From NCBI GenBank assembly GCA_937902665.1, contig CALELM010000003.1:1-21403 (forward strand): a stretch of DNA of 21,403 bases. Direction: 5' to 3'. The notes under the pieces are model-generated. The model worked only from the letters and a program-made list of their open reading frames with translations, did not search any database and was not told where the DNA came from. Position numbers and translations under genes: made by a program. Below are positions 1-6,850 of this stretch, in pieces (the first letter of the stretch is position 1; every line of letters begins with the position of its first letter). Source of the stretch: an uncultured Selenomonadaceae bacterium. GTDB lineage: Bacteria > Bacillota > Negativicutes > Selenomonadales > Selenomonadaceae.

Positions 1-88
1 TGAAATTGTCGTCTATCAGGCGAAGCATCTTCACCTTTTCCAGAATACGCTTTCTTCGCTCCGCTTGCTGCTCCTCCGTCAGTTCCAT
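1..88 (-). CDS. Rpn / PDDEXK_2-family nuclease-transposase-like protein, N-terminal fragment cut by the window edge
   Basis: Only the first 29 codons are inside the window. They start at an ATG (88-86) preceded by GAGGGTGA. The peptide begins MELTEEQQAERRK and runs into MLRLIDDNF. A charged helix followed by an (M)RL-(M/I)-DD-(D/N)F motif is typical of the N-terminus of Rpn-type recombination-promoting nucleases (PDDEXK_2), which are PD-(D/E)XK proteins related to transposases. The catalytic core lies outside the window, so activity cannot be judged. A promoter-like pair sits immediately upstream inside repeat copy 1. The family call rests on a short segment and is tentative; the reading frame and start are well supported. 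Confidence 0.5.
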   Translation of the reverse strand, partial: MELTEEQQAERRKRILEKVKMLRLIDDNF

Positions 89-108
89 CCTGTCACCCTC
101 TTTCTTGC

Positions 109-138
109 ATTATAACGCCCTCCATCAAGAAAATGCAA
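109..138 (-). promoter_or_regulatory. Promoter-like pair in the left end of repeat copy 1, facing the Rpn-like gene
   Basis: On the minus strand TTGCAT (138-133) and a perfect TATAAT (114-109) are separated by 18 nt. The -10 box overlaps the left terminus of the repeat, and the expected start site is about 15 nt before the ATG of the Rpn-like gene. The repeat therefore appears to supply this gene's promoter. Confidence 0.55.
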
Positions 139-259
139 CAAGCATCATCCTCCTGCGACAGCGTTTCAACGAAGCGAAAGTTTGCTCGCCGCTTGTTAAA
201 TTTGGTTTCGCCCACTTACAGCAAGCTGTTGAAGAAGGGGACATCTTTACTTCGTTATA
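111..259 (+). repeat. Dispersed ~150 bp repeat, copy 1
   Basis: This block is clearly similar along its whole length to 7968-8117, and its last ~56 bp match the inverted copy at 21348-21403. Its ends are TATAACG (111-117) and CGTTATA (253-259), an inverted pair. Inside are AACGAAGC near the middle, mirrored by (A)CTTCGTT at the right end, and ACAGCAAGCTGT, a perfect small hairpin. The 14-base left end TATAACGCCCTCCA recurs at 256-269, so a second unit seems to begin where the first ends, giving the palindromic junction CGTTATAACG. No protein is convincingly encoded. It resembles a MITE- or REP-like intergenic element. Confidence 0.85.
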
Positions 260-268
260 ACGCCCTCC

Positions 269-298
269 AAAAACCCCTCCCATCAAAAACGGGAGGGG
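269..298 (-). terminator. Rho-independent terminator after the PTS IIB-IIA genes
   Basis: A perfect 8 bp stem (274-281 with 291-298, CCCCTCCC/GGGAGGGG) has a 9 nt loop and is followed on the minus strand by five T (273-269). It lies about 145 bp past the IIA stop codon. The 146 bases between hold no recognisable gene. Confidence 0.85.
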
Positions 299-444
299 CG
301 TAAACTCTTTTTATCTATCACGCTATCCAGCCACCAAAAAGCTTGACCACTACAATACAATGATTTCTCACGCATGCAACAGCCCCATTTTCCATCCAAA
401 CAACAACTCAAGCCGCAACGCACTCAAGACCGTGCGAAAACGCC

Positions 445-798
445 TTATCCTTCTTCCGGTTTTTCCGGCTTATCCGGTTTTTCCAATGCAGCAATCCGCT
501 GGTACGCATCAATGAATTCTCTCGCAACAATCTTGAAGGTCTCTGCGCTCATCAGCTGATCCTCTGCATGAAGAACCAAAAGCTGTGTCTGCCCATAAAG
601 CCCTCCGCTTGATTCCCTTTGGAGAAGCCCCGCATGAGCATGATGCCCTTCCAGAAACATGTTTTCTCCCGACTTCAGCAGCTTCTCTGCAGCCTCAAAA
701 TCTCCTGCCTTTGCCTTTTGGATGGCTTCGATATACATACTGCGTGCAGTCCCCACCGCAGAAATAATCCGAAATGCAATCAATTCAACGCCTTCCAT
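445..798 (-). CDS. PTS lactose/cellobiose-type enzyme IIA
   Basis: This is a 117-residue IIA component of the Lac/Cel (chitobiose, lactose) PTS family. Such proteins take phosphate from HPr on a histidine and pass it to IIB, working as a cytoplasmic helical trimer. The motif LLVLHAEDQLMSA carries the expected phosphohistidine (His77 from the chosen start) and the conserved Asp80 of the trimer core. ATG 798 was chosen over an upstream in-frame ATG at 819 because GGGAGG lies 5 nt before it and the protein then has normal family length. The C-terminus ends in a small Lys-Pro-rich tail (KPDKPEKPEEG). The IIB gene is just upstream, 27 nt away. No IIC permease is in the window, so the sugar cannot be assigned. 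Confidence 0.88.
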   Translation of the reverse strand: MEGVELIAFRIISAVGTARSMYIEAIQKAKAGDFEAAEKLLKSGENMFLEGHHAHAGLLQRESSGGLYGQTQLLVLHAEDQLMSAETFKIVAREFIDAYQRIAALEKPDKPEKPEEG

Positions 799-825
799 AA
801 ATACCTCCCATACACCCAAACACTT

Positions 826-1125
826 CTAGCCCAGCAGCTTTATGGCACGCTCCATGACGGTTCTTCCATCCATGCGCCCATAGGCATGCATATCAATAAC
901 CTCCACGGGCCTGCCGGGACACTGCGCCTCGACTCTGCTCTTGGAAAACCGAACCTGCGGACCTAACAAAATGATATCCGCATCTGCCGCCTCCGTTTCT
1001 GCCTCGGCTGTCGAGAATGCAGATATCGTACACTCATACTCCAATGCCTTGGCGGCTTCCTTCATCTTCTTGACGAACATATTCGTAGACATTCCGGACG
1101 CGCAAAGCAACACTATCTTTTTCAT
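826..1125 (-). CDS. PTS cellobiose-type enzyme IIB
   Basis: The product is 99 residues. It starts MKKIVLLCASGMSTNMF, the P-loop-like motif of Lac/Cel IIB proteins, with the phosphocysteine at Cys8. IIB takes the phosphate from IIA and gives it to the sugar crossing the IIC permease. ATG 1125 was chosen because AAGGAAG precedes it at normal spacing and it gives standard family length; the longer in-frame reading upstream has no family character. The gene is first in a IIB-IIA unit with its own promoter and terminator. No IIC gene accompanies the pair, so it must work with a permease encoded elsewhere or have a regulatory role. Confidence 0.9.
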   Translation of the reverse strand: MKKIVLLCASGMSTNMFVKKMKEAAKALEYECTISAFSTAEAETEAADADIILLGPQVRFSKSRVEAQCPGRPVEVIDMHAYGRMDGRTVMERAIKLLG

Positions 1126-1250
1126 GAAGCAACTTCCTTTCCGCAAGCAAAGCAACAATTCCAAATGAAAGAAAATTTCTGAAAATACCAACAAGCCCCC
1201 GCTGCACAACTCCCTCAAAACTGCATACCAAAACATGTTAACCTGAATTT

Positions 1251-1279
1251 AGTGTATCACAGCCATAAAGCATTGTCCA
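1251..1279 (-). promoter_or_regulatory. Sigma-70-type promoter for the PTS IIB-IIA unit
   Basis: TGGACA (1279-1274) and TACACT (1256-1251) are 17 nt apart on the minus strand. The predicted start near 1244 gives a leader of about 120 nt before the IIB ATG. The leader contains the palindrome AACATGTT just after the start and AGAAAATTTCT further down, both possible operator sites. Confidence 0.6.
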
Positions 1280-1298
1280 CATGAATTATTGGGATTCA

Positions 1299-1350
1299 GC
1301 AAAAATGCAGGAACGGGCAGGACGCTTTACGTCCTGCCCGTTCCTGCATT
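1299..1350 (-). terminator. Very long perfect terminator after purA
   Basis: Bases 1304-1324 and 1330-1350 form a perfect 21 bp stem with a 5 nt loop. On the minus strand it runs into TTTTTGC. It begins 36 bp past the purA stop and separates purA from the PTS promoter. The stem is about twice the usual length. Confidence 0.9.
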
Positions 1351-1385
1351 CTTCTATTTTCCCAAGGCTTTTTCGCCTCACGATA

Positions 1386-2672
1386 TCAATAGATGTCCTT
1401 TGCAATGACAATCGTTTCATCACGGTTCGGTCCAACGGAGACAATGCCAAGCGCAATGCCCGTGACCTCTGCCATGCGTTCCAAGTATTTTCTCGCATTT
1501 TCCGGAAGCTCCTCGTAGGAACGAATCTTGCTGATATCTGTTTTCCATCCTTGGAAGGTCTCATAAACAGGCTCTACCTCGGCAAGCACCTTCAAGGAAG
1601 GCGGAATGCCCGGCAAAAGCTCGCCGTTGTGCTTGTATCCAACGCACATCTTGATCTCGTCAAAGCCATCGAGGATATCCAAGCGCGTAATCGCCATGTA
1701 GTCAATTCCCGAAAGGATTCCGGCATAGCGGACAACGCAGGCATCCAGCCAGCCAGTACGGCGAGGACGGCCAGTGACCGTTCCGTACTCATGCCCTGCA
1801 TCACGAAGCTTGTCTCCCGTCTCGTTGAGCTGCTCCGTTGGGAAAGGCCCCTCTCCCACTCTCGTGCAGTATGCCTTGACCACGCCCACAACCTTGTCAA
1901 TCTTCTTGGGCGCAACACCGGCTCCAACCGTCACGCCGCCGGAAAGCGGGTGCGAAGCCGTAACGTAAGGATATGTGCCGTAGTCAATGTCCAGCATGGT
2001 TGCCTGCGCACCCTCGAACAGCACCCTACGCCCCGCACGAATCTCATCGTTCAGCATCGTAATGGCATCGCAGACATACGGGCGAATCCTCTCCGCATAC
2101 CCCAGATATTCCTCCAGAACCTCCTCGTACTTGAGCGGCTCATGGTTGTAGAGAAGCTGCAATTCCCTGTTCTTGACCACAAGATTCTTCTTGAGCTTTG
2201 CCGCAAACTCGTCCTTGTCCATCAAATCACAGACACGGATTCCGATACGATTGTCCCTGTCCATATAGCAGGGACCAATCCCGCGCTTTGTCGTGCCAAT
2301 CTTGTCCTTGCCGCGCGACTCGTCGCCAATGCCGTCCATGATACGGTGATACGGAAGAACTACCTGCGCGCGATCCGAAACACGAATGCCCGACACATCA
2401 ATGCCACGGGCAGAAAGCGCATCCATCTCCTGCAGCATAACCTCAGGATCAAAAGCAACGCCATTCGCTATAATATTATGCGTTCCCTTGTAGAGAATGC
2501 CAGAAGGAAGCAAGCGAAGCTTGTACTCCTCGCCATTGACTGCTACCGTATGACCGGCATTGCTCCCGCCCTGAAAGCGCACTACAGTCTCTGCCTGCTG
2601 GGCAAGATAATCAACGATCTTGCCCTTTCCCTCGTCTCCCCACTGGGTACCTGTAATCACCACTGTTGACAT
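1386..2672 (-). CDS. purA: Adenylosuccinate synthetase
   Basis: The 428-residue cytoplasmic enzyme joins IMP and aspartate using GTP to give adenylosuccinate, the first committed step to AMP. The N-terminal signature QWGDEGKGK is intact (residues 10-18), with catalytic Asp13 and His41 (NAGHT) at the positions known from E. coli. The second signature reads GIGPCYMDRDNR; the lysine that E. coli has at position 140 is Arg139 here. The C-terminal half has the family's TGRPRRTGWLD and the final SVGPNRDETI. ATG 2672 was chosen because GGGAGGG lies 8 nt upstream and the protein starts exactly like the family. purB lies 96 nt upstream with no clear terminator between, so the two are probably co-transcribed. 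A 21 bp stem terminator follows. Confidence 0.97.
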   Translation of the reverse strand: MSTVVITGTQWGDEGKGKIVDYLAQQAETVVRFQGGSNAGHTVAVNGEEYKLRLLPSGILYKGTHNIIANGVAFDPEVMLQEMDALSARGIDVSGIRVSDRAQVVLPYHRIMDGIGDESRGKDKIGTTKRGIGPCYMDRDNRIGIRVCDLMDKDEFAAKLKKNLVVKNRELQLLYNHEPLKYEEVLEEYLGYAERIRPYVCDAITMLNDEIRAGRRVLFEGAQATMLDIDYGTYPYVTASHPLSGGVTVGAGVAPKKIDKVVGVVKAYCTRVGEGPFPTEQLNETGDKLRDAGHEYGTVTGRPRRTGWLDACVVRYAGILSGIDYMAITRLDILDGFDEIKMCVGYKHNGELLPGIPPSLKVLAEVEPVYETFQGWKTDISKIRSYEELPENARKYLERMAEVTGIALGIVSVGPNRDETIVIAKDIY

Positions 2673-2768
2673 AAGAGTTTCCCTCCCTATCTTCACAAAC
2701 TTGAGGCAGCGCACCGCCGAACGGCAGCCGCTGCCCAAGAAATTCAGGCATTTTGCCTTATGAAGCAA

Positions 2769-4061
2769 TCAAAGGCCAAAACGCTCCATAATCATATCTA
2801 CATGACGCAGGAAATACTGGTAGTCGAAACAATTCTCGATTTCTTCCTTCGTCAAATGCTTCGTAATATCCGGATCCTTCTCAACATTCGTCTTGAAGTC
2901 TTCCCCTTCCATCCAGCGCTTCATGGCATTGCGCTGAACCCACTTGTAAGCATCCTCACGCAAAACGCCCTTGCTGACAACGGCAAGCATAAGACGCTGG
3001 CTGTAAATCAAGCCGCCCGTGCGGTTGAGGTTGTGAAGCATTGCCTCCGGATAAACCAAAAGCTTGTCGATGATATTCGTCAGCTTCCTCGTGCAATAAT
3101 CTACGTTGATAGTGCTGTCCGGCAAGATCACGCGCTCCACGGAAGAATGGGAAATATCCCGTTCATGCCAGAGCGTGATATCCTCCATAGCGGCAACAGC
3201 GTTTCCTCGAACCAAGCGTGCCATGCCGGAAATGCGCTCGCAGTTGATGGGATTGCGCTTGTGCGGCATAGCGGAAGAACCCTTCTGCCCCGGAGAGAAA
3301 TACTCCTCTGCCTCACGAATATCCGTGCGCTGGTGATTGCGGACCTCTGTTGCAATCTTTTCCAAGGTGCTTGCCACGATGGCAAGCGTTGTCATGTACT
3401 CTGCATGGCGGTCTCTCTGGATGACCTGCGTTGCAAGGCGAACCGGCGTAAGCCCAAGCTTCTTGCAGACAATCTCCTCAATTTTAGGATCGATATTGGA
3501 ATACGTTCCGACGGCACCCGAAAGCTTGCCAACGGAAACAATCTTCTTTGCATGCTCCACTCGTTCAATATCACGCTCAATCTCTGCGCTCCAAAGAGCC
3601 AGCTTCAATCCGAACGTCATCGGCTCGGCATGAATCCCGTGGGTACGCCCAATGCACGGCGTGTGCTTGAACTCCACGGCACGGCGGCGCAGAACCTCAC
3701 GGAACTTCCTCAAGTCCTCCAAAATCATCTCTGCGGAATCGCGCATCATCATGCAGATTGCAGTATCCTTGACATCGCTCGATGTCAAGCCCTTGTGAAC
3801 ATACTTCGAGTCATCGCCCACATGCTCTGCCACATTCGTCAGGAAAGCAATGATATCATGATGCGTTACGGCTTCAATCTCGTGGATACGCTCCACTTCA
3901 AACTTTGCCTTTGCCCGAATGTTTGCTGCCGCTTCCTTTGGAATCTGCCCCAACTCTGCCATCGCATCGCAAGCAGCCATCTCCACATTCAAAATCGTCT
4001 GCCATTCATTCTCAATCGACCAAAGATGTCCCATCTCAGGATTCGTGTAACGCTCAATCAT
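2769..4061 (-). CDS. purB: Adenylosuccinate lyase
   Basis: The 430-residue enzyme splits adenylosuccinate to AMP and fumarate, and SAICAR to AICAR, in purine synthesis. It belongs to the fumarase/aspartase fold and works as a homotetramer. The family signature GSSAMPHKRNP is present near residue 260, and the catalytic-site segments THHDI (early) and GRTHGIHAEP (middle) are intact. A GTG at 4079 is in frame, but ATG 4061 was chosen: GGAGGAA precedes it and the protein then starts MIERYTNPEM, as in Bacillus PurB, with the usual length. purA follows after 96 nt. The gene has a strong promoter 70-100 bp upstream overlapped by a palindrome. Confidence 0.97.
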   Translation of the reverse strand: MIERYTNPEMGHLWSIENEWQTILNVEMAACDAMAELGQIPKEAAANIRAKAKFEVERIHEIEAVTHHDIIAFLTNVAEHVGDDSKYVHKGLTSSDVKDTAICMMMRDSAEMILEDLRKFREVLRRRAVEFKHTPCIGRTHGIHAEPMTFGLKLALWSAEIERDIERVEHAKKIVSVGKLSGAVGTYSNIDPKIEEIVCKKLGLTPVRLATQVIQRDRHAEYMTTLAIVASTLEKIATEVRNHQRTDIREAEEYFSPGQKGSSAMPHKRNPINCERISGMARLVRGNAVAAMEDITLWHERDISHSSVERVILPDSTINVDYCTRKLTNIIDKLLVYPEAMLHNLNRTGGLIYSQRLMLAVVSKGVLREDAYKWVQRNAMKRWMEGEDFKTNVEKDPDITKHLTKEEIENCFDYQYFLRHVDMIMERFGL

Positions 4062-4132
4062 TTGCTTGATTTCCTCCACATCATTCTATATTGTTCCATA
4101 TCTCACTCAAAAAAGCCCCATGACACTTGTTT

Positions 4133-4162
4133 ATCATATCATTTCATGCAGTTGCATGTCAA
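4133..4162 (-). promoter_or_regulatory. Strong promoter of purB-purA with overlapping palindrome
   Basis: TTGACA (4162-4157) and TATGAT (4138-4133) are 18 nt apart on the minus strand. The spacer contains CATGCA-GT-TGCATG (4145-4158), an inverted repeat reaching into the -35 box. A second palindrome, TTGCATGCAA, is at 4196-4205, its centre about 49 bp upstream. The placement suggests an operator, but no known purine regulator site was recognised. Confidence 0.75.
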
Positions 4163-4313
4163 AGGATTCACGAAAATATCTGAAAAATCTTTCTCTTGCA
4201 TGCAAAAGACACAAACCGCAAACAGCTCAGGGCATTGTTCCTTGCAGCATCTTGATTTTTCCTGAGATCCGCTATTTCTTTTGCCGCATGCAAGTCCCCA
4301 CGGCAAGCCGCTG

Positions 4314-4904
4314 TCACAGTTCTGCAAACATTTTTTTCGCCGCATTTCCTATGGCATAGGTCGATGCCCCATCAAAAACAAGATTGACCACCCCTCCAAT
4401 CAAGGGAACGATTTTTCCTGCGTTTTGCGCAACAATCTTTGCTGCCAAATTCTCGGCTACTTCCTGCACCAGCTTTTGGGCAGAATACCTTGCGATATAC
4501 TGCTGCACTGCCGCCTGCAAGGACTTCTTGGCAACGTCCTTCAGCACCTTGTTGACTTGATTTCCCAGCAAGCAGCAGATTGCCATGGTCTGCACCTTTT
4601 CGTCCTTCAGGTCGTACCCACGGATATACGCAATTCCTGCGATCAGTCGAAGCTGGTTGTACAAGCTGCTGGCAAGGTTCGCCGGCAAGGTCACGGGAAG
4701 TGCCGCAAATCCCGGCACTCCCGTCACAAAGCCGGCGGCTCCCGCCTTTACGGACTGCCACTTGATTAGCTCGTCCACGTCCCAATGATTTGCCTCCACA
4801 AGCTCCTCTACCTCCTGCTGCGTGGCAATATGGCGGTACGCCTGATCCATCACGGACTGGATCCCTCTCGCAATGATTCCCTTTTTATCATTTTCATTCT
4901 CCAT
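4314..4904 (-). CDS. EcsC-family protein
   Basis: The 196-residue product has EcsC-family features: WQSVKAGAAGFVTGVPGFAALPVTLPANL (about residues 49-77), a helical middle, and the C-terminal block VPLIGGVVNLVFDGAST. The family is named after a Bacillus Ecs ABC-transporter operon protein; its biochemical role is not established. There is no signal peptide, but Gly/Ala-rich hydrophobic segments suggest membrane association. A purine-rich stretch, GGAAGGGAAGGAAAG, precedes the ATG. The gene is 82 nt downstream of the TPR-GGDEF gene with no terminator between, so it may be the last gene of the cyclase unit. No clear terminator follows it before the purB promoter. Confidence 0.8.
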   Translation of the reverse strand: MENENDKKGIIARGIQSVMDQAYRHIATQQEVEELVEANHWDVDELIKWQSVKAGAAGFVTGVPGFAALPVTLPANLASSLYNQLRLIAGIAYIRGYDLKDEKVQTMAICCLLGNQVNKVLKDVAKKSLQAAVQQYIARYSAQKLVQEVAENLAAKIVAQNAGKIVPLIGGVVNLVFDGASTYAIGNAAKKMFAEL

Positions 4905-4986
4905 TCAGCTTTCCTTCCCTTCCTCCAGCATATTTTTCCTGCAAGGCCCCCTTTTCCAGAAACACCTACCCCAAATTCTTTTCCGC

Positions 4987-6846
4987 TCAGTACATCCATG
5001 CACCGTTTCTCCCGTTTTCCTTGACGTGGTAGAGAGCCTCATCTGCTTGGCGAATCAGTTCAAAAATATCCTGTACCTCTTCCGAGGAGGTGCTGCAGCC
5101 AACACTCACTGTCAAGGTAGCCCCTGCCGTTGACCACGGATGCTCGATTCTGAGCTGGCGAACCTGCTCCGCAAGAAGAATGCCCATCGACAGGATTTCT
5201 TCTTTCTCGTATCCCGTCAGGACAAGAATGAACTCCTCCCCGCCATAGCGAAACGCCCTTGCTTTCTTGTCCTTGACGAAGCCCTGCAAAAGCTTTCCCA
5301 TTTTTTGCAGGCATTCATCGCCCTTGAGATGCCCAAAGCCATCGTTGTATTTCTTGAAAAAGTCAATATCGCAGAAAATAATGCCTAGCTGCTTCATGCC
5401 CCCCTGCTGCCGAAGCGTCTTGAGATATCCATCAAAGCAGCGCCTGTCCGGCAATCCTGTCAAGCGGTCAATGAACACGCTCATTTCCAGCTTCTTTTTT
5501 TCCTTGTTCAGCTGATGCAAATGCTCCTCCTGAACATCCTTGAACAACTCTTGGTACAAGCGGTCATAGTGGTTCATCAGCCGCTCATGCTCGATGGATT
5601 CCACATATTCCATCTTGGTTTTTCGGTAGCGAAGAGCCTCCTTGTAATCCCCCAGCCGTTCATAGGCATCCGAAAGATTGCCCGCCGCCTGAACCTTTGG
5701 CAAAAGCCCGTACTTTTCCGAAAGTGCGACCTGCTCCTTGTAATGCCGCAAAGCGCCCTCCAAATCATTCTGCACCATCCGCAGATCGCCAAAGCTCCCT
5801 GCCAGCTGAAAATCAAAGGCTTCCACAAAAAAGCTGTTTGCGTACTTTTCAGCGAAACGCTCGCATTCCTCCAGCAAGGCTTCCGCTTCCTCCAGCTTTT
5901 CCTTGCATACGATATACTGCCGTGCGCGCAGCCATTTTGCCGTTCCCTCAAATTGCTCCCTGATATTCACCTGCGCCTGCGGAACATAGCTGTCCATGAG
6001 GTCAATCTCACGTTCTGCTTCCTCGTATTTCCCCAAATGCAGATAAGCTGGAATCAGGTTGCTGAGAATCATGCACTTCAGGTTTACCGTAATATTCCGG
6101 TACTCCTTCATTTTCAATATATCCCGATAAATCTCGACCGCCCTCTCATAGCTTCCCAGCTGCATATAGCCATCTGCCAGCACATGGAACGTCATGCACT
6201 CCATCTCTCGGTTTCCATTTTTGCAGCACATTTCCCTTGCGATCTTCAGATGCTTGAACCCCGTGATGAAGTCGTTGAAAATGGTCTTGTAGATATAGCC
6301 AATATGCAGGTATACCCTTGCATCTGTCTGCGCATCGGAAATTTGGACATAGCGGAGTGCCTCGCTCAGGTACTCCAGCACTTCTGACTTGTCCTCCTCA
6401 TACCGCTTGTACCAAAGGATATTGATATAGTGCAGGGCAATCTCCGAGTAAAGCTTGTGGCTCTTGAAGATCTGCAAGGCTTTGCCGAAGTACTCACGGC
6501 TTTTCTCCATTTCCTTTTTCACATAGTAATAGATGGAAATATAGGAATATACCTTGGCAAGGTACACCTCATTTCCAGTCTTTTTCGCCAATTCCCCTGC
6601 TTTTTTCCACTTCTCCAGAGCATCCGCAAAATTCTCCACCTTGTAGTCAATGACAGAGCCTGCATAGTAGAGCATCATCACCGTTTCATCATCCAGCGTG
6701 GTGTCCTTCTCAATCAGCTCTGTCACCTCCTCACGATAGGAATCCATGCCCATATTGCCGATGCAGAACTCGCAAGTCCCCTCAAAGTATGTTATCAGAT
6801 CCTGAACACGTTCCTTCGTGCTCACCCCTGCTCTCTCGCACCACAT
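4987..6846 (-). CDS. TPR-repeat diguanylate cyclase (GGDEF), 619 residues
   Basis: Residues ~45-430 are a chain of tetratricopeptide-like helical repeats, visible as recurring Y-x-x-A/G patterns such as GDYKEALRYRK. A short coiled-coil linker (KEKKKLEMS) follows, then a GGDEF domain (~450-619). The domain has DRLTGLPDRR, the metal motif DIDFFKKYND and GGEEF (535-539), so it should make c-di-GMP from two GTP. The RxxD inhibitory site that normally precedes GGDEF by five residues is absent. There is no signal peptide or membrane segment, so it is cytosolic, with the TPR array as the likely protein-binding sensor. It starts 4 nt after the stop of the upstream cyclase gene, indicating one operon. 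ATG 6846 has GAGG upstream at rather long spacing; a GTG a few codons on is a less likely start. Confidence 0.88.
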   Translation of the reverse strand: MWCERAGVSTKERVQDLITYFEGTCEFCIGNMGMDSYREEVTELIEKDTTLDDETVMMLYYAGSVIDYKVENFADALEKWKKAGELAKKTGNEVYLAKVYSYISIYYYVKKEMEKSREYFGKALQIFKSHKLYSEIALHYINILWYKRYEEDKSEVLEYLSEALRYVQISDAQTDARVYLHIGYIYKTIFNDFITGFKHLKIAREMCCKNGNREMECMTFHVLADGYMQLGSYERAVEIYRDILKMKEYRNITVNLKCMILSNLIPAYLHLGKYEEAEREIDLMDSYVPQAQVNIREQFEGTAKWLRARQYIVCKEKLEEAEALLEECERFAEKYANSFFVEAFDFQLAGSFGDLRMVQNDLEGALRHYKEQVALSEKYGLLPKVQAAGNLSDAYERLGDYKEALRYRKTKMEYVESIEHERLMNHYDRLYQELFKDVQEEHLHQLNKEKKKLEMSVFIDRLTGLPDRRCFDGYLKTLRQQGGMKQLGIIFCDIDFFKKYNDGFGHLKGDECLQKMGKLLQGFVKDKKARAFRYGGEEFILVLTGYEKEEILSMGILLAEQVRQLRIEHPWSTAGATLTVSVGCSTSSEEVQDIFELIRQADEALYHVKENGRNGAWMY

Positions 6847-6850
6847 GCCA

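Noticed and set aside
111..259. CRISPR or insertion sequence as explanation of the repeats.
   Set aside because: Copies are long, far apart and lack spacers; no transposase frame is inside them.
6..260. Open plus-strand frame of 84 codons through repeat copy 1.
   Set aside because: It runs antisense to the Rpn-like start and through a non-coding repeat, with no ribosome site.
2701..2745. GGCAGCG/CGCTGCC hairpin between purB and purA as a terminator.
   Set aside because: No T-run follows on the minus strand; it may only be a processing or stability element.
1281..4265. Long plus-strand frames opposite purA and purB.
   Set aside because: They are antisense shadows of two certain genes and read through the terminator stem and promoter.
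4282..4310. TTGCCG/CGGCAA hairpin past the EcsC gene as a terminator.
   Set aside because: The stem is 6 bp with a long loop and no T-run follows on the minus strand.
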